From: Betaproteobacteria bacterium
GTDB lineage: Bacteria > Pseudomonadota > Gammaproteobacteria > Burkholderiales > Rhodocyclaceae
Reading direction: 5' to 3'
Length of the DNA stretch: 36,227 bases
Assembly: GCA_009776435.1 (NCBI GenBank)
Contig: WRNU01000003.1
Span: 1-36,227, forward strand
Positions 8,042 through 19,219 of the stretch are shown here, in pieces. Below the pieces are notes generated by a model, which did not search any database, was not told where the DNA came from, and saw only the letters and a list, made by a program, of their open reading frames with translations. Numbering within the stretch: position 1 is the stretch's first letter; the number at the start of each line of letters is the position of its first letter. The translations under genes and the position numbers were made by a program.

Positions 8042-8587
8042 TCATGGCGCGGTTGTCTTACCGTTCAATTGGGGGGCGTTTCCGTGAAGAATCGCTGCTT
8101 GCCAGCATCCCAGTTTGGCTGTAAAGGCCAGAGTATAGGCGGGGCTGGAGGAGGGCAGTATATGGATTTCCAGGCCGGGACGCGCCAGCCGGGGTGCGAA
8201 TTTTGCCGCGCAACGCCCGTTGAAACAGATGCGCTCGAGTGCGGGAGCCTGATCGATCAGGGCATCGAGATCGTTGGCTTCTCCGGCGCGGATGTCGGCA
8301 TCGAGCGCGCCGGGCCGCACACAGGCGCGGTAGACATCCCAGATGCCGACCCGATGCGTCAGAACGCGCCGGATACGTTCGGCGTAAGGAAGCTCGGGGA
8401 GCGGTTCGGCGAGGATTGCGCCAAGCAGTTTCCAGAAATGATTTTGCCGGTGCCCGTAATATTGTTGGGTCGCCAGGGACGCAGGGGATGGGAAACTCCC
8501 CAGGATCAGGCAGCGGATGCCGGGATCGAAAACCGGGGCCAGGCCGGTCAACCGGACGAATTCATGCGTTGTTGCGGTTATGCTCAT
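8042..8587 (-). CDS. Hypoxanthine/uracil-DNA glycosylase, UDG family 6 (HDG) type
   Basis: The 181-residue product carries RCLILGSFPSPASL at about residues 25-38 and QQYYGHRQNHFWKLLG just after, the signature of the Mug/HDG branch of the uracil-DNA glycosylase superfamily. HILPSSSPAYT near the C-terminus corresponds to the second active-site motif. Such enzymes excise deaminated bases, mainly hypoxanthine in family 6, to start base excision repair. ATG 8587 is the only reasonable start, though no clear ribosome binding site precedes it. The gene is divergent from mlaF, sharing a 130-bp intergenic region, and is followed closely by the C13 peptidase gene. Confidence 0.8.
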   Translation of the reverse strand: MSITATTHEFVRLTGLAPVFDPGIRCLILGSFPSPASLATQQYYGHRQNHFWKLLGAILAEPLPELPYAERIRRVLTHRVGIWDVYRACVRPGALDADIRAGEANDLDALIDQAPALERICFNGRCAAKFAPRLARPGLEIHILPSSSPAYTLAFTAKLGCWQAAILHGNAPQLNGKTTAP

Positions 8588-8717
8588 GGAGTACGTCGCA
8601 TTTGCCCTGCGCAGCGGATCAAACTCGTCGGAGATGCCTGGTTGCCATCACAACGGCCGTATTATCAACACTTTTCGGGTTTCATGCGATAAAATTCATC
8701 TTTCGCCTTCATGCAAT

Positions 8718-9551
8718 ATGTTCAAAGAGTCCGTGAATTCGAGCCTTCCCGACAATCCTCTCGTCCGCCTCGATGGCGTGCGCTTCGCCTACGGCGAACG
8801 CGAGATCCTGCGCGGCATCGATTTGACCGTGCGCCGTGGACAGGTGGTGGCGATCATGGGGGGGAGCGGCTGTGGCAAGACGACGCTGTTGCGCCTGATC
8901 AGCGGGCAGTTGCGGGCGGCTTCGGGCAAGGTCGAGGTGGATGGACGGGATTTGCGACGCCTCTCGACGGGGTCGCTGTACGCAATGCGGCGGCGCATGG
9001 GCATGTTGTTCCAGTTCGGGGCGCTCTTTACCGATATGAGCGTGTTCGACAACGTGGCATTTCCTTTGCGCGAACACACCGGACTGCCCGCCCAATTGAT
9101 CCGCGATCTCGTGTTGATGAAGCTTCACGCAGTCGGGTTGCGCGGCGCGCATGCGCTGATGCCCTCCGAGCTTTCCGGCGGAATGGCGCGGCGGGTGGCG
9201 TTGGCGCGGGCCGTGGCGCTCGATCCGATGCTGATGCTCTACGACGAGCCTTTTGCCGGGCTCGACCCGATCTCCCTCGGCGTCACCGGCCAGTTGATCC
9301 GACGCTTGAACGATGCCCTCGGCGCGGCTTCCATCATGGTGACGCATGACGTGCAGGTTTCGCTCGATCTGGTCGATTACATCTATTTCGTATCCAACGG
9401 CGTCATCGTGGCGCAAGGCTCGCCGGAAGAGATTCGCACGTCGAGCGATCCTTTCGTGCGCCAGTTCGTCCATGCCGAGGCCGATGGCCCGGTTCCGTTC
9501 CATTATCCCGCTCCGCCATTGGAGAGTCTGCTTGCCGGAGTCGCGGCATGA
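8718..9551 (+). CDS. mlaF: MlaF, ATPase of the phospholipid ABC transporter
   Basis: MlaF is the cytoplasmic ATPase that powers the MlaFEDB complex, which moves phospholipids between the inner and outer membranes and keeps the outer leaflet asymmetric. The 277-residue product has Walker [10 protein letters not shown] (about 48-56), the signature LSGGMARR (about 152-159), Walker [14 protein letters not shown] (about 172-184) and an H-loop in MVTHD. The ATG at 8718 gives the normal MlaF N-terminus; a longer frame upstream overlaps the divergent glycosylase promoter region. TAAAAT at 8690-8695 could be its -10 box, but no good -35 is seen. The stop overlaps mlaE by ATGA. First gene of an eight-gene run. 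Confidence 0.93.
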   Translation: MFKESVNSSLPDNPLVRLDGVRFAYGEREILRGIDLTVRRGQVVAIMGGSGCGKTTLLRLISGQLRAASGKVEVDGRDLRRLSTGSLYAMRRRMGMLFQFGALFTDMSVFDNVAFPLREHTGLPAQLIRDLVLMKLHAVGLRGAHALMPSELSGGMARRVALARAVALDPMLMLYDEPFAGLDPISLGVTGQLIRRLNDALGAASIMVTHDVQVSLDLVDYIYFVSNGVIVAQGSPEEIRTSSDPFVRQFVHAEADGPVPFHYPAPPLESLLAGVAA

Positions 9552-10339
9552 ACGTTCTGGGCGCGGCCCTGCGCAAACTCGGCGCGATGACCATCGACGG
9601 CGTATGGCGGCTCGGTTTCGCCGCCCGGTTTTTCCTGGCGGTGCTGCGTTATTCCGGGCAGTCGCTCCTGCGACTGCCGCTTACGATCCGCGAGATTTAT
9701 TTCAGCGGCACGCTCTCGCTGCTCATCATCGTGGTGTCAGGGCTGTTCGTGGGGATGGTGCTCGGCTTGCAGGGCTACGACATTCTCCAGCGGTTCGGTT
9801 CGAGCGATGCGCTGGGCATCATGGTGGCCCTGTCGCTTCTGCGCGAGCTTGGGCCGGTCGTGGCGGCGCTTCTCTTTGCCAGTCGGGCCGGGTCGGCGGT
9901 GACGGCGGAAATCGGCCTCATGAAGACTACCGAGCAATTGCAGGCGATGGACATGATGGCGGTCAATCCGCTCGCGCGTGTCGTCGCGCCGCGTTTTTGG
10001 GGCGGGGTGATTTCGATGCCGCTGCTGGCGGCGATATTCTCGGCGATGGGAATCTTCGGCGGCTGGCTGATCGGCGTGATAGCCATCGGGGTGGATGACG
10101 GCGCGTTCTGGTCGCAGATGCGGGCTGCGGTCAGCTTCCGCTACGACGTGATCAACGGCGTCATCAAATCTTTCGTATTCGGCGTGGCGGTGTCGTGGAT
10201 CGCGGTATTCGAAGGTTACGACTGTCAGCCTACGGCTGAAGGGGTGTCGCGGGCAATTACGCGCACCGTGGTGATTTCGGCGCTGGCGATCCTGGCGCTG
10301 GATTTTGTACTGACTTCTTTCATGTTTCGGGGCTTATGA
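9548..10339 (+). CDS. mlaE: MlaE, permease of the phospholipid ABC transporter
   Basis: MlaE forms the inner-membrane core of the MlaFEDB lipid transporter. The 263-residue product has the family layout: an amphipathic N-terminal interface helix, then about five hydrophobic segments including [20 protein letters not shown] and [20 protein letters not shown], the latter being the conserved MlaE/YrbE motif. The C-terminus [19 protein letters not shown] is also typical. It overlaps mlaF by four bases and mlaD by four bases, showing translational coupling. Confidence 0.94.
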   Translation: MNVLGAALRKLGAMTIDGVWRLGFAARFFLAVLRYSGQSLLRLPLTIREIYFSGTLSLLIIVVSGLFVGMVLGLQGYDILQRFGSSDALGIMVALSLLRELGPVVAALLFASRAGSAVTAEIGLMKTTEQLQAMDMMAVNPLARVVAPRFWGGVISMPLLAAIFSAMGIFGGWLIGVIAIGVDDGAFWSQMRAAVSFRYDVINGVIKSFVFGVAVSWIAVFEGYDCQPTAEGVSRAITRTVVISALAILALDFVLTSFMFRGL

Positions 10340-10824
10340 TGAGTCGGACGACACTGGATTTGTGGGTAGGAATATTCGTGGCGCTTGGCATCGCCGCCCT
10401 GGTTTTCCTGGCGGTGAAGGTGGGCAGTTATTCGGACGTGTCGAAGAAGGGTTCGATCTATTCCGTCAAGGCGGTCTTCGATAACATCGGCGGATTGAAA
10501 GTACGCGCGCCGGTCAAGAGCGCGGGCGTGCTGGTGGGCCGGGTTGGAAGCATCAAGCTCGATCGCCAGAATTTTCGCGCCGTCGTGCGGCTCGACATCA
10601 ATGGCCGATACAGTGAATTTCCGGCTGATACGACTGCGTCCATCCTGACTTCGGGTCTGCTCGGCGAGCAGTACGTCGGACTCGATGCGGGCGGAGATGA
10701 GGAAGTTCTCAGGGACGGCGATACTTTGCAATTTACCCAGTCGGCGGTAGTGCTGGAAAAACTCATCGGTCAGTTCATGTTCAACAAGGCCGCCGAGACG
10801 CCAACTCCGTCACCAACGCGTTGA
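10336..10824 (+). CDS. mlaD: MlaD, MCE-domain substrate-binding subunit
   Basis: The 162-residue product has one N-terminal transmembrane helix (about residues 9-28) and a single MCE domain, in which [20 protein letters not shown] and [10 protein letters not shown] are typical. MCE domains assemble as a hexameric ring in the periplasm that receives lipid from MlaC or passes it on. The C-terminal tail [13 protein letters not shown] matches the hydrophobic helix that lines the ring pore. ATG 10336 overlaps the mlaE stop; ATG 10339 is an equally possible start one codon later. Confidence 0.93.
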   Translation: MMSRTTLDLWVGIFVALGIAALVFLAVKVGSYSDVSKKGSIYSVKAVFDNIGGLKVRAPVKSAGVLVGRVGSIKLDRQNFRAVVRLDINGRYSEFPADTTASILTSGLLGEQYVGLDAGGDEEVLRDGDTLQFTQSAVVLEKLIGQFMFNKAAETPTPSPTR

Positions 10825-10865
10825 TGCCGACACATGTATACCGATTTACAGCCAAATCGATTCCA

Positions 10866-11606
10866 ATGAAAAACATCGTTCTCCTTTCCGCTACGCTTTT
10901 GCTTGCCGTCGGCTGCGCCAACGCTCCGCCGGAAGATCCGCTGGAGCCATACAACCGCGCCATGTTCTCGTTCAACGAGAAACTGGACAGCGCAGTGATG
11001 AAACCCGTGGCGAAAGCCTACATGAAAGTGACGCCTGAGCTCGTGCGTACCTGGGTGGGCAATTTTTTCGGGAACCTTCAGGACCCGTGGATCGGCATCA
11101 ATAACCTGGCGCAAGGCAAACCCGTCGATGCGATGCACGACTTTGCGCGTTTCGTGTTCAATTCAACCCTGGGGATAGGCGGCCTGCTCGACATCGCTTC
11201 CGAGGCCGGGCTTCCCAAGCATGACGAAGATTTTGGTCAGACCCTGGGGGTGTGGGGGGTCAAGGAAGGCCCCTACGTGGTGCTGCCGTTCTTCGGTCCG
11301 AACACTTTGCGCGACAGCTCCGCGCTTCCGTTGGATGCGATGGCCTCGTCGCCCTGGACATTGCCTCCCGGAAACCCCGTGGTACATGATTCCAAAGTTC
11401 GTTATGGTCTCTCGGGGATGAAATTGGTCAACACCCGCGCGCGTCTGTTGGGGGCCGAACGCATCCTCGATGAAAGTACGTTCGACAAGTACCGTTTTAT
11501 GCGCGATTCCTATTTGCAACTACGTCGTTTCAAGGTGCGTGACGGAAATGTGCCGATTGAATATGATGATTTCGACTCCGACGAGAATGTCGACGAAACC
11601 CCTTGA
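10866..11606 (+). CDS. mlaA: MlaA (VacJ) outer-membrane lipoprotein
   Basis: MlaA is the outer-membrane part of the Mla pathway; it removes misplaced phospholipids from the outer leaflet and hands them to MlaC. The 246-residue product starts with a lipoprotein signal peptide whose lipobox AVGC places the acylated cysteine at residue 17. The mature part contains EDPLEPYNRAMFSFNEKLD and the FARFVFNSTLGIGGLLD and GPYVVLPFFGPNTLRDS segments diagnostic of VacJ. The start at 10866 is chosen because it alone gives a proper lipoprotein signal; a longer frame begins at 10821. Having mlaA inside the operon is usual in betaproteobacteria and unlike E. coli. Confidence 0.94.
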   Translation: MKNIVLLSATLLLAVGCANAPPEDPLEPYNRAMFSFNEKLDSAVMKPVAKAYMKVTPELVRTWVGNFFGNLQDPWIGINNLAQGKPVDAMHDFARFVFNSTLGIGGLLDIASEAGLPKHDEDFGQTLGVWGVKEGPYVVLPFFGPNTLRDSSALPLDAMASSPWTLPPGNPVVHDSKVRYGLSGMKLVNTRARLLGAERILDESTFDKYRFMRDSYLQLRRFKVRDGNVPIEYDDFDSDENVDETP

Positions 11607-11624
11607 GAAACCTGGAGGAAAACG

Positions 11625-12266
11625 ATGACAAAAAGACTGTTTGCCCATTGTTTGTTGATGCTGGCGGCGCTGTTCGCTCCCATTGCGGCTTTTGCCGCAG
11701 GTGAAACGCTGCCTCCCGATGAGTTGGTGCGCAAGGTGACTGATGAAGTGCTGACCATCGTGCGTAGTGACAAGTCGATCCAGGCGGGCGACATGAACAA
11801 GATGCTTGCGCTGGTCGACGAGAAAGTACTGCCACACTTCAACTTTCGGCGGATGACCAGTCTTGCCGTGGGCCAGCACTGGCGCTCCGCCAGTCCGCAA
11901 CAGCAGGAACGTCTCATTGCGGCATTCCGTATCCTGCTCGTGCGCACGTATTCTCACGCGCTCATCGAGTTCCGTGACCAGGCAATCGAAGTCAAACCCC
12001 TGCGGGGCAGTCTCAACGAAAAGAACACCAGAGTGAGCACGGAAGTCAGACAGGCGGGTTCGCAGCAGCCCATCCTCCTCGAATATTCGTTGGAAAAGGG
12101 CGACAAGGGCTGGAAAGTGTTCGATGTCATCGTGGCCGGGATGAGTCTGGTCGTCAATCATCGCAACAGTTTTGCCGATGAGATCAGCGCAAAAGGCATC
12201 GACGGCCTGATTGCCTCGATGGAGGCCAAGAACAAATCGCTGGAAGCGGGGCAGGGCGGCAAATAA
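11625..12266 (+). CDS. mlaC: MlaC, periplasmic phospholipid shuttle
   Basis: MlaC carries phospholipid across the periplasm between MlaA and MlaFEDB. The 213-residue product has a Sec signal peptide (MTKRLFAHCLLMLAALFAPI then AAFA, cleavage near residue 24) and the Ttg2D/MlaC fold, with DEKVLPHFNFRRMTSLAVG and DVIVAGMSLVVNHRNSFADEI typical of the family. A good ribosome binding site (TGGAGGAAAA) precedes ATG 11625. Its TAA stop shares one base with the mlaB ATG. Confidence 0.93.
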   Translation: MTKRLFAHCLLMLAALFAPIAAFAAGETLPPDELVRKVTDEVLTIVRSDKSIQAGDMNKMLALVDEKVLPHFNFRRMTSLAVGQHWRSASPQQQERLIAAFRILLVRTYSHALIEFRDQAIEVKPLRGSLNEKNTRVSTEVRQAGSQQPILLEYSLEKGDKGWKVFDVIVAGMSLVVNHRNSFADEISAKGIDGLIASMEAKNKSLEAGQGGK

Positions 12267-12535
12267 TGACGGACTATTCGGTCGTGGAGCTGAAAGGGGC
12301 GTTGACCCTGGAGACTGTTGCGGCCTGGCTCGGACGCGCCTTGCCTGCCGGGGATCTGGTGTTCGATTTCAGCGGCGTTACCCGTGTGGATTCTTCCGCG
12401 CTTGCGCTCCTGCTGGCCTGGCTGCGGCGATCGAGGGCGCGTGGGCGCGTGGTTGAACTGCGCGCGCCGCCGGAATCCCTGCTGGCGCTTGCCCGACTCT
12501 ACGGCGTCGATGCCCTGTTGCCGCTTGCGGCCTGA
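12266..12535 (+). CDS. mlaB: MlaB, STAS-domain subunit of MlaFEDB
   Basis: MlaB binds MlaF on the cytoplasmic face and is needed for stability and activity of the transporter. The 89-residue product is a single STAS domain: LVFDFSGVTRVDSSALALLL (about 31-50) includes the DSSA motif at the start of the conserved helix. The ATG overlaps the mlaC stop (TAATG). The downstream ATPase gene starts two bases after its stop codon, so translation is likely continuous. Confidence 0.9.
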   Translation: MTDYSVVELKGALTLETVAAWLGRALPAGDLVFDFSGVTRVDSSALALLLAWLRRSRARGRVVELRAPPESLLALARLYGVDALLPLAA

Positions 12536-12536
12536 T

Positions 12537-13454
12537 ATGACGCGCTCTCCTGCGATTCGCGTTGCCGCCCTGACCAAGCGTTACGGCAGTCTCCAGGCGC
12601 TTGCCGGCATCGACCTCGAAATCGCGCGAGGGGAGTTCTTCGGCTTGCTCGGCCCGAACGGCGCGGGCAAGACCACACTGATCTCGGCGCTTGCCGGGTT
12701 GGTGCGCGCCGATGGCGGCACGCTTGAAGTCATGGGTCACGACGTTGTCGCCGACCCCCACAACGCCCGGCTCAAGCTCGGCGTGGTTCCGCAGGAACTG
12801 GTGTTCGACCCATTTTTTTCCGTGCGCGAAGTGCTCAAGTTTCAGTCCGGCTATTACGGCATTCGCGGCAACGACGACTGGATCGACGAGATTCTTTCCC
12901 GTCTCGACCTGTTGAGCAAGGCCGACACCAATATGCGCACCCTCTCCGGGGGCATGAAACGTCGGGTGCTTGTGGCGCAGGCGTTGGTGCATCGCCCGCC
13001 GGTGATCGTGCTGGACGAGCCGACCGCAGGGGTGGATGTCGAACTGCGGCAGGGCTTGTGGGAGTTCGTGAAGCAACTCAACGCCGACGGTCACACCGTC
13101 GTGCTCACCACGCACTACCTCGAAGAAGCCGAGGCGTTGTGTGGGCGCATTGCCATGATGAAGGCCGGGCGCATCGTGGCGCTCGACACCACCGCCAACC
13201 TGATTTCCCGCTTTTCCACCCGCAACTTCCGGGTGAAGGTGGAACGGCCCGACGTGGCGAAGGCGCTCGGCGAGACGGTGTCAGGGGACTGTGTAGCCTT
13301 CGGCATCGACGCCGCAGCCTCGGGAGGAAAGGGAATGGAGGCGCTGGAGGCGCTGCTTGCCCGTCTGCGCGAAGCCGGGGCGGGCGTATGCGGAGTCTCC
13401 GTTGACGAACCCGATCTCGAACAGGTGTTTGTGGAGGTGATGCGCCATGCCTGA
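12537..13454 (+). CDS. ABC-2 type exporter ATP-binding protein
   Basis: The 305-residue product has Walker A GPNGAGKTT (about 39-47), the signature LSGGMKRR (136-143), Walker B VIVLDEPTAGVD (156-167) and THYLEEAE after the H-loop histidine, the pattern of YadG/CcmA-like exporters. It pairs with the permease at 13447. Such pairs stand directly downstream of mla genes in several betaproteobacteria, which suggests an envelope-related substrate, but the substrate is unknown. ATG 12537 follows the mlaB stop directly; a longer frame from 12318 only overlaps mlaB. The last 120 residues form a family-typical C-terminal extension. Confidence 0.88.
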   Translation: MTRSPAIRVAALTKRYGSLQALAGIDLEIARGEFFGLLGPNGAGKTTLISALAGLVRADGGTLEVMGHDVVADPHNARLKLGVVPQELVFDPFFSVREVLKFQSGYYGIRGNDDWIDEILSRLDLLSKADTNMRTLSGGMKRRVLVAQALVHRPPVIVLDEPTAGVDVELRQGLWEFVKQLNADGHTVVLTTHYLEEAEALCGRIAMMKAGRIVALDTTANLISRFSTRNFRVKVERPDVAKALGETVSGDCVAFGIDAAASGGKGMEALEALLARLREAGAGVCGVSVDEPDLEQVFVEVMRHA

Positions 13455-14247
13455 TGCCGAATCCTTGCCCGGAACGTTTCGCGCGTCGCGCTTCGTCGGG
13501 TTTCGCACCCTGTTTGCCAAGGAAGTGCTGCGCTTCAGTAAGGTCGGGTTTCAGACCGTGGCCGCGCCCGTGCTCAGTGCGTTGCTTTATCTGCTGATTT
13601 TTTCCCATGTGCTCGACCGCCATGCCACCGTGTATGGTGATGTGCCCTACATCGCCTTCCTCGTGCCGGGACTCGTCATGATGTCGCTGTTGCAGAACGC
13701 CTTTGCCAACAGTTCGTCCTCGCTGATTCAGAGCAAGGTCACCGGCAACATCATTTTCGTGCTGCTGCCGCCGATCTCCTGTCGCGTCTTTTATGCCGCC
13801 TACGTGTTGGCAGCCGTGCTTCGTGGCCTGCTCGTCGCCGTCGGGGTGGGGCTGATGTCGATGTTTTTCGTCGATCTGCCGCTTGCGCAACCGGCCTGGG
13901 TGTTCGCCTTCAGTATTCTCGGCGGCGCGTTGCTTGCCACGTTCGGCATCATCGCCGGGATCTGGGCGGAGAAGTTCGACCAGCTTGCCGCCTTCCAGAA
14001 CTTCCTCATCATGCCGCTCACCATGCTTTCGGGCGTGTTCTATTCGATTCATTCCCTGCCGCCCCTGTGGCAGAAAATTTCTCATGCCAACCCGTTTTTC
14101 TACATGATCGACGGTTTTCGATACGGTTTTTTCGGCCAGTCCGATACCTCGCCCTGGCTGAGTTTCGCCGTGGTCGGCGCCTGTTTCGTGGCGCTTGCCG
14201 CGCTCACGCTGATGATGCTCGAACGGGGTTACAAATTACGTGGCTGA
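13447..14247 (+). CDS. ABC-2 type exporter permease
   Basis: The 266-residue product has about six hydrophobic segments and the ABC-2 membrane domain, similar to YadH. GFRTLFAKEVLRF at the start and the C-terminal block MPLTMLSGVFYSIHSLPPLW followed by HANPFFYMIDGFRYGFFG are diagnostic of the family. It overlaps the ATPase gene by eight bases, so the two are coupled. The exported substrate cannot be predicted from sequence. Confidence 0.9.
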   Translation: MPDAESLPGTFRASRFVGFRTLFAKEVLRFSKVGFQTVAAPVLSALLYLLIFSHVLDRHATVYGDVPYIAFLVPGLVMMSLLQNAFANSSSSLIQSKVTGNIIFVLLPPISCRVFYAAYVLAAVLRGLLVAVGVGLMSMFFVDLPLAQPAWVFAFSILGGALLATFGIIAGIWAEKFDQLAAFQNFLIMPLTMLSGVFYSIHSLPPLWQKISHANPFFYMIDGFRYGFFGQSDTSPWLSFAVVGACFVALAALTLMMLERGYKLRG

Positions 14248-14268
14248 ACAATCGCTCTAAAAGGATAG

Positions 14269-15528
<1,260 letters not shown>

Positions 15529-15642
15529 ATAATTCTCCTTGTACGTGAATTCCCTCGTAAGTAATTACCCTAGACGGGCTGCCGTTCGCCCGGAAAATAG
15601 GTATCATGCCGCGCTGCGATTATCGTCCCCACGAGGCAGACC

Positions 15643-16425
15643 GTGTTTCACGAAACCATCCTCATCCAGACCGGACTGGCCGACAGACCCCGGAAAAGCC
15701 GATGGCCGGCCCGTCTTGACCTGTTGCAAGGCGCCACTGGCCTTTTCCTTGCGCTCTTCATGTGGCTGCACATGTTTTTCGTCGCCTCCATCCTCCTGGG
15801 TGAGACGGCCATGTGGACGATTGCCAAATTCTTCGAGGGCTATTTCATCTTCGGCAAAGCTTACCCGTGGCTGGTGTCCTGCGTCGTCGGTTTCGTCGCG
15901 CTGATGCTTGTCGTCCATGCGCTCCTGGCGGTGCGCAAGTTCCCGATCAGTTTCCAGCAGTGGCGCACCGTCCGCGCGCACGCCAAAGCGATGCGGCACG
16001 GGGATTCCACCATGTGGTTATGGCAGGTCTACACCGGGTTCCTGATGTTTTTCCTCGCCTCGGCACATCTTTACCAGATGTTTTTCTGGCCGCAGGACAT
16101 CAACCCTTACCTTTCGGCTGCCCGCTTCTGGAGCGACGGCTTGTGGCCGTTCTACCTCGTCCTGCTGCTGTCAGTGGAGTTGCACGCCGGTATCGGCCTG
16201 TACCGGCTGGCGGTCAAGTGGGGCTGGCCGAATGCGTCTCGCCAGACCCTCCAGAAAGTGAAATGGACGTTGACCGGATTTTTCCTGGTGTTGGGTCTGG
16301 TGACCTTGGCCGCATACATGAAAATCGGTTATGAGTTGCGTGACCAGGGTCGCGTGGAATATACGCCGGAATGGGTTGTGAAGAAGCAGGAAGGCGCACA
16401 TCGGAATCAGGGAGACGGGCAATGA
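15643..16425 (+). CDS. frdC: FrdC, dihaem cytochrome b of menaquinol:fumarate reductase (Wolinella type)
   Basis: The 260-residue membrane anchor oxidises menaquinol and passes electrons to FrdB. Five hydrophobic segments are visible. The four axial haem histidines of the Wolinella enzyme (44, 93, 143, 182) align with His43, His92, His142 and His181. Glu65 matches the quinol-site Glu66, and Glu179, two residues before His181, matches Glu180 of the transmembrane proton 'E-pathway'. The numbering offset of exactly one is constant. The GTG start at 15643 is supported by CGAGG at 15632-15636; no ATG lies nearby. It is a single-subunit dihaem anchor, unlike the SdhC/SdhD pair usual in betaproteobacteria. 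The frdA ATG overlaps its stop. Confidence 0.9.
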   Translation: MFHETILIQTGLADRPRKSRWPARLDLLQGATGLFLALFMWLHMFFVASILLGETAMWTIAKFFEGYFIFGKAYPWLVSCVVGFVALMLVVHALLAVRKFPISFQQWRTVRAHAKAMRHGDSTMWLWQVYTGFLMFFLASAHLYQMFFWPQDINPYLSAARFWSDGLWPFYLVLLLSVELHAGIGLYRLAVKWGWPNASRQTLQKVKWTLTGFFLVLGLVTLAAYMKIGYELRDQGRVEYTPEWVVKKQEGAHRNQGDGQ

Positions 16426-18413
16426 AAACGGTCATGACCGATGTGCTGGTGATAGGCGGTGGCCTGGCCGGATTGCGGATTGCCATTGCAGCAAAGAAGC
16501 GTGGACACGAGGCCGTGGTGCTCTCACTCGTCCCGCCCAAGCGGTCGCACTCCTCTGCCGCACAGGGCGGAATGCAGGCTTCGCTCGCCAACGTCACCAA
16601 GGGCGTGGGCGACAACGAGGACATCCACTTCGAGGATACGGTGCGCGGCAGTGACTGGGGCGCGGATCAGGTCGTGGCGCGCATGTTCGTCAACACCGCC
16701 CCCAAGGCGGCGCGCGAGCTTGCGGCCTGGGGTACGCCCTGGAGCCGGGTGCGCGGCGGCGATCACAATGTCATCATCAATGAGCAGAAAGTCACCCTCA
16801 CCGAGCGAATGGAGGCGCACGGCCTGATCGCGCAGCGTGACTTCGGCGGAACCAAGAAGTGGCGCACCTGCTACGTGGCGGACGGAACCGGACACGCCAT
16901 GTTGTATACCACCAGTAATCAGGCTATCCGCCGTGGCGTCGAGGTGCATGAACGTACCGAGGCAATAGCGCTGATCCATGATGGGGGGCGCTGTTACGGC
17001 GCGGTGGTGCGTGACCTTGTCACCGGAGAGTTGATCGCCTATCTTGCCAAGGCCACGGCGATTGCCGCTGGCGGCGCGGGGCGTATCTACAGCGCCACGA
17101 CCAGCGCGATGATCTGCGAAGGCATGGGGCACGGGTTGGCGCTGGAAACCGGAGTCACGCCCCTGGGCAACATGGAGGCCGTGCAGTTTCACCCTACCGG
17201 CATCGTTCCGACAGGCATTCTCGTCACCGAAGGTTGTCGGGGAGACGGCGGACTGCTGCGGGATGTGGATGGCGAACGCTTCATGCCGCATTACGAGCCG
17301 GAAAAGAAGGAACTCGCCTCGCGCGATGTCGTTTCCCGCCGTATGGAAGAGCATATCCGCAGCGGCAAGGGCGTGCCTTCGCGTTTCGGGCAGCACTTGT
17401 GGCTGGACATCACCCTGTTGGGCCGTCATCACATCGAGCACAACCTGCGCGAAGTGAAGGAAATCTGCCAGTACTTCCTCGGCATCGACCCCGCCGAGAA
17501 GTGGATTCCCGTGCGTCCGACGCAACACTATACGATGGGGGGCGTGCGTACCGACCATACCGGTCAGTCGCCCTGGCTCAAAGGGCTGTTTGCGGCGGGC
17601 GAGGGGGCTTGTTGGGATTTGCACGGCTTCAACCGGCTCGGTGGCAATTCCGTGGCCGAAACCGTGGTGGCGGGTATGATCGTCGGCGAATTCATCGCCG
17701 ATTTCTGCGACAAACCGGAAAATGGCGAGCCGTTCCCGCTCACGCTCGCGCGTGAATTCGTGCAGCGCGAAGAGGCCAAACTCGCGGCCATTCTCGACGG
17801 CGGTGGAAGCGAAAACGCGTACAGGATTCGCGCCGAGATGCAGGAGGTCATGACTCGCCATGTCGGTATTTTCCGGCAGGGCGACGAACTGCTCGCCGGC
17901 GTTGCGCACTTGCAACGCCTGCTGGAACAGAGCGCCAGAATCGGCGCTTCCAGAAAATCGCGTGCGGCCAATCCCGAATTGATGGTTGCCTACCGCGTTC
18001 GGCGCATGCTCAAAGTGGCGCTGACCATCGCGCATGGCGCTTACCTGCGTACCGAGAGCCGGGGCGCGCATTTTCGCGAAGATTTTCCCCGGCGAAACGA
18101 TCAGGAATGGCTCAAACGCTCGCTGGCCTTCTGGCCGGACGAGTCGACCAACCTGCCGCGTTTCGAGTACGAACCGCTCGATGTCATGCAGATGGAACTG
18201 CCGCCAGGGTGGCGGGGTTATGGCGCGAAAGACTACATCGACCATCCGGACACGCCGCGTCGGCAGCAGGAGGTGGATGCCCTCCGCAGTCAGATGGAGG
18301 GCCAGGATCGCTTCGCCGTCCAGGAAGCCCTCATGCCTTATGCCGATAAATTGCCTGCTTCGCTTGCGGGCCGTAACGAACGGCTCGATGAGCCTCTGGA
18401 GAATGCGCAATGA
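16422..18413 (+). CDS. frdA: FrdA, fumarate reductase flavoprotein subunit
   Basis: FrdA carries covalent FAD and reduces fumarate to succinate. The 663-residue product follows Wolinella FrdA closely and almost without gaps. [11 protein letters not shown] is the dinucleotide-binding motif; His43 in [13 protein letters not shown] is the covalent FAD ligand; His257 in AVQFHP, Arg301 in [11 protein letters not shown], His369 in PTQHYTMGG and Arg405 in [10 protein letters not shown] are the substrate-site residues. ATG 16422 is chosen because it overlaps the frdC stop and has GGGAG upstream; the longer frame from 16371 only overlaps frdC. Related FrdCAB enzymes can also run as succinate dehydrogenase, so the direction of flux is not settled by sequence. 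Confidence 0.95.
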   Translation: MKTVMTDVLVIGGGLAGLRIAIAAKKRGHEAVVLSLVPPKRSHSSAAQGGMQASLANVTKGVGDNEDIHFEDTVRGSDWGADQVVARMFVNTAPKAARELAAWGTPWSRVRGGDHNVIINEQKVTLTERMEAHGLIAQRDFGGTKKWRTCYVADGTGHAMLYTTSNQAIRRGVEVHERTEAIALIHDGGRCYGAVVRDLVTGELIAYLAKATAIAAGGAGRIYSATTSAMICEGMGHGLALETGVTPLGNMEAVQFHPTGIVPTGILVTEGCRGDGGLLRDVDGERFMPHYEPEKKELASRDVVSRRMEEHIRSGKGVPSRFGQHLWLDITLLGRHHIEHNLREVKEICQYFLGIDPAEKWIPVRPTQHYTMGGVRTDHTGQSPWLKGLFAAGEGACWDLHGFNRLGGNSVAETVVAGMIVGEFIADFCDKPENGEPFPLTLAREFVQREEAKLAAILDGGGSENAYRIRAEMQEVMTRHVGIFRQGDELLAGVAHLQRLLEQSARIGASRKSRAANPELMVAYRVRRMLKVALTIAHGAYLRTESRGAHFREDFPRRNDQEWLKRSLAFWPDESTNLPRFEYEPLDVMQMELPPGWRGYGAKDYIDHPDTPRRQQEVDALRSQMEGQDRFAVQEALMPYADKLPASLAGRNERLDEPLENAQ

Positions 18414-19219
18414 GCGCCATCGACAACAACACCGACACCGCTCAAAGGCCCCGACAACGTCGGCTCCTGCGTATCAACATCCTGCGCTACGACCCGAGGG
18501 ACCCCGATACGAAGCCGCGCATGCAGGAATACCGGATCGAAGAAGCCGAGAGCATGACGCTTTTCATCGCGCTGAACGAAATCCGCGAGCACCAGGAGCC
18601 GGGTCTGCTGTTCGACTTTGTTTGTCGCGCCGGGATTTGCGGCAGTTGCGCGATGATGGTCAATGGCCGTCCGCTACTGGCTTGCCGCGTGCTGACTCGC
18701 GACCTGCCCGATGAGATCACGCTCGCGCCGCTGCCGTTCTTCGAGTTGATCGGCGATCTTTCGGTTAACGTCGGCAAATGGATGCGCGGCATGAGCGAAC
18801 GCCTGCAAACCTGGCTGCACGAGCGGGAGGGCGAGGTCGACATTTGCCGCATCGAAGAGCGCATGGACCCCGATCTCGCCGAGCAAATCTACGAGCTGGA
18901 TCGCTGCATCGAATGCGGCTGCTGTGTCGCCGCCTGTGGAACGGCGCAGATGCGCAAGGACTTCGTCGGCGCGATCGGCATGAACAAGATTGCGCGTTTC
19001 CGGCTCGATCCGCGCGATGCCCGCACGGACGACGATTATTACGAACTGATCGGCGACGATACCGGCGTATTCGGCTGCATGTCGCTGCTTGCCTGCCAGG
19101 ACGTTTGCCCCAAGTCGTTACCGCTGCAAACGCAGATCGCGTTCCTGCGCAGAAAGATGGCAACACAGGGGTTGGAAGAGGTTCCTCTCTTGAGCCGATT
19201 TATCTCCAGCACGTGCTGA
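18410..19219 (+). CDS. frdB: FrdB, fumarate reductase iron-sulfur subunit
   Basis: FrdB relays electrons from the cytochrome b to FrdA through three clusters. In the 269-residue product Cys72, Cys77, Cys80 and Cys92 (CRAGICGSC plus one) bind the [2Fe-2S] centre; Cys166, Cys169 and Cys172 (CIECGCC) with Cys233 the [4Fe-4S]; Cys176, Cys223 and Cys229 the [3Fe-4S] centre. Compared with the Wolinella protein the N-terminus is extended by about 15 residues. The start overlaps the frdA stop by four bases. The 3' end overlaps the convergent pilin gene by 20 bases. Confidence 0.94.
   Translation: MSAIDNNTDTAQRPRQRRLLRINILRYDPRDPDTKPRMQEYRIEEAESMTLFIALNEIREHQEPGLLFDFVCRAGICGSCAMMVNGRPLLACRVLTRDLPDEITLAPLPFFELIGDLSVNVGKWMRGMSERLQTWLHEREGEVDICRIEERMDPDLAEQIYELDRCIECGCCVAACGTAQMRKDFVGAIGMNKIARFRLDPRDARTDDDYYELIGDDTGVFGCMSLLACQDVCPKSLPLQTQIAFLRRKMATQGLEEVPLLSRFISSTC

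Noticed and set aside
16524-18410. Minus-strand frame of about 630 codons opposite frdA
   Set aside because: Shadow of frdA, whose catalytic residues are all in the plus-strand frame.
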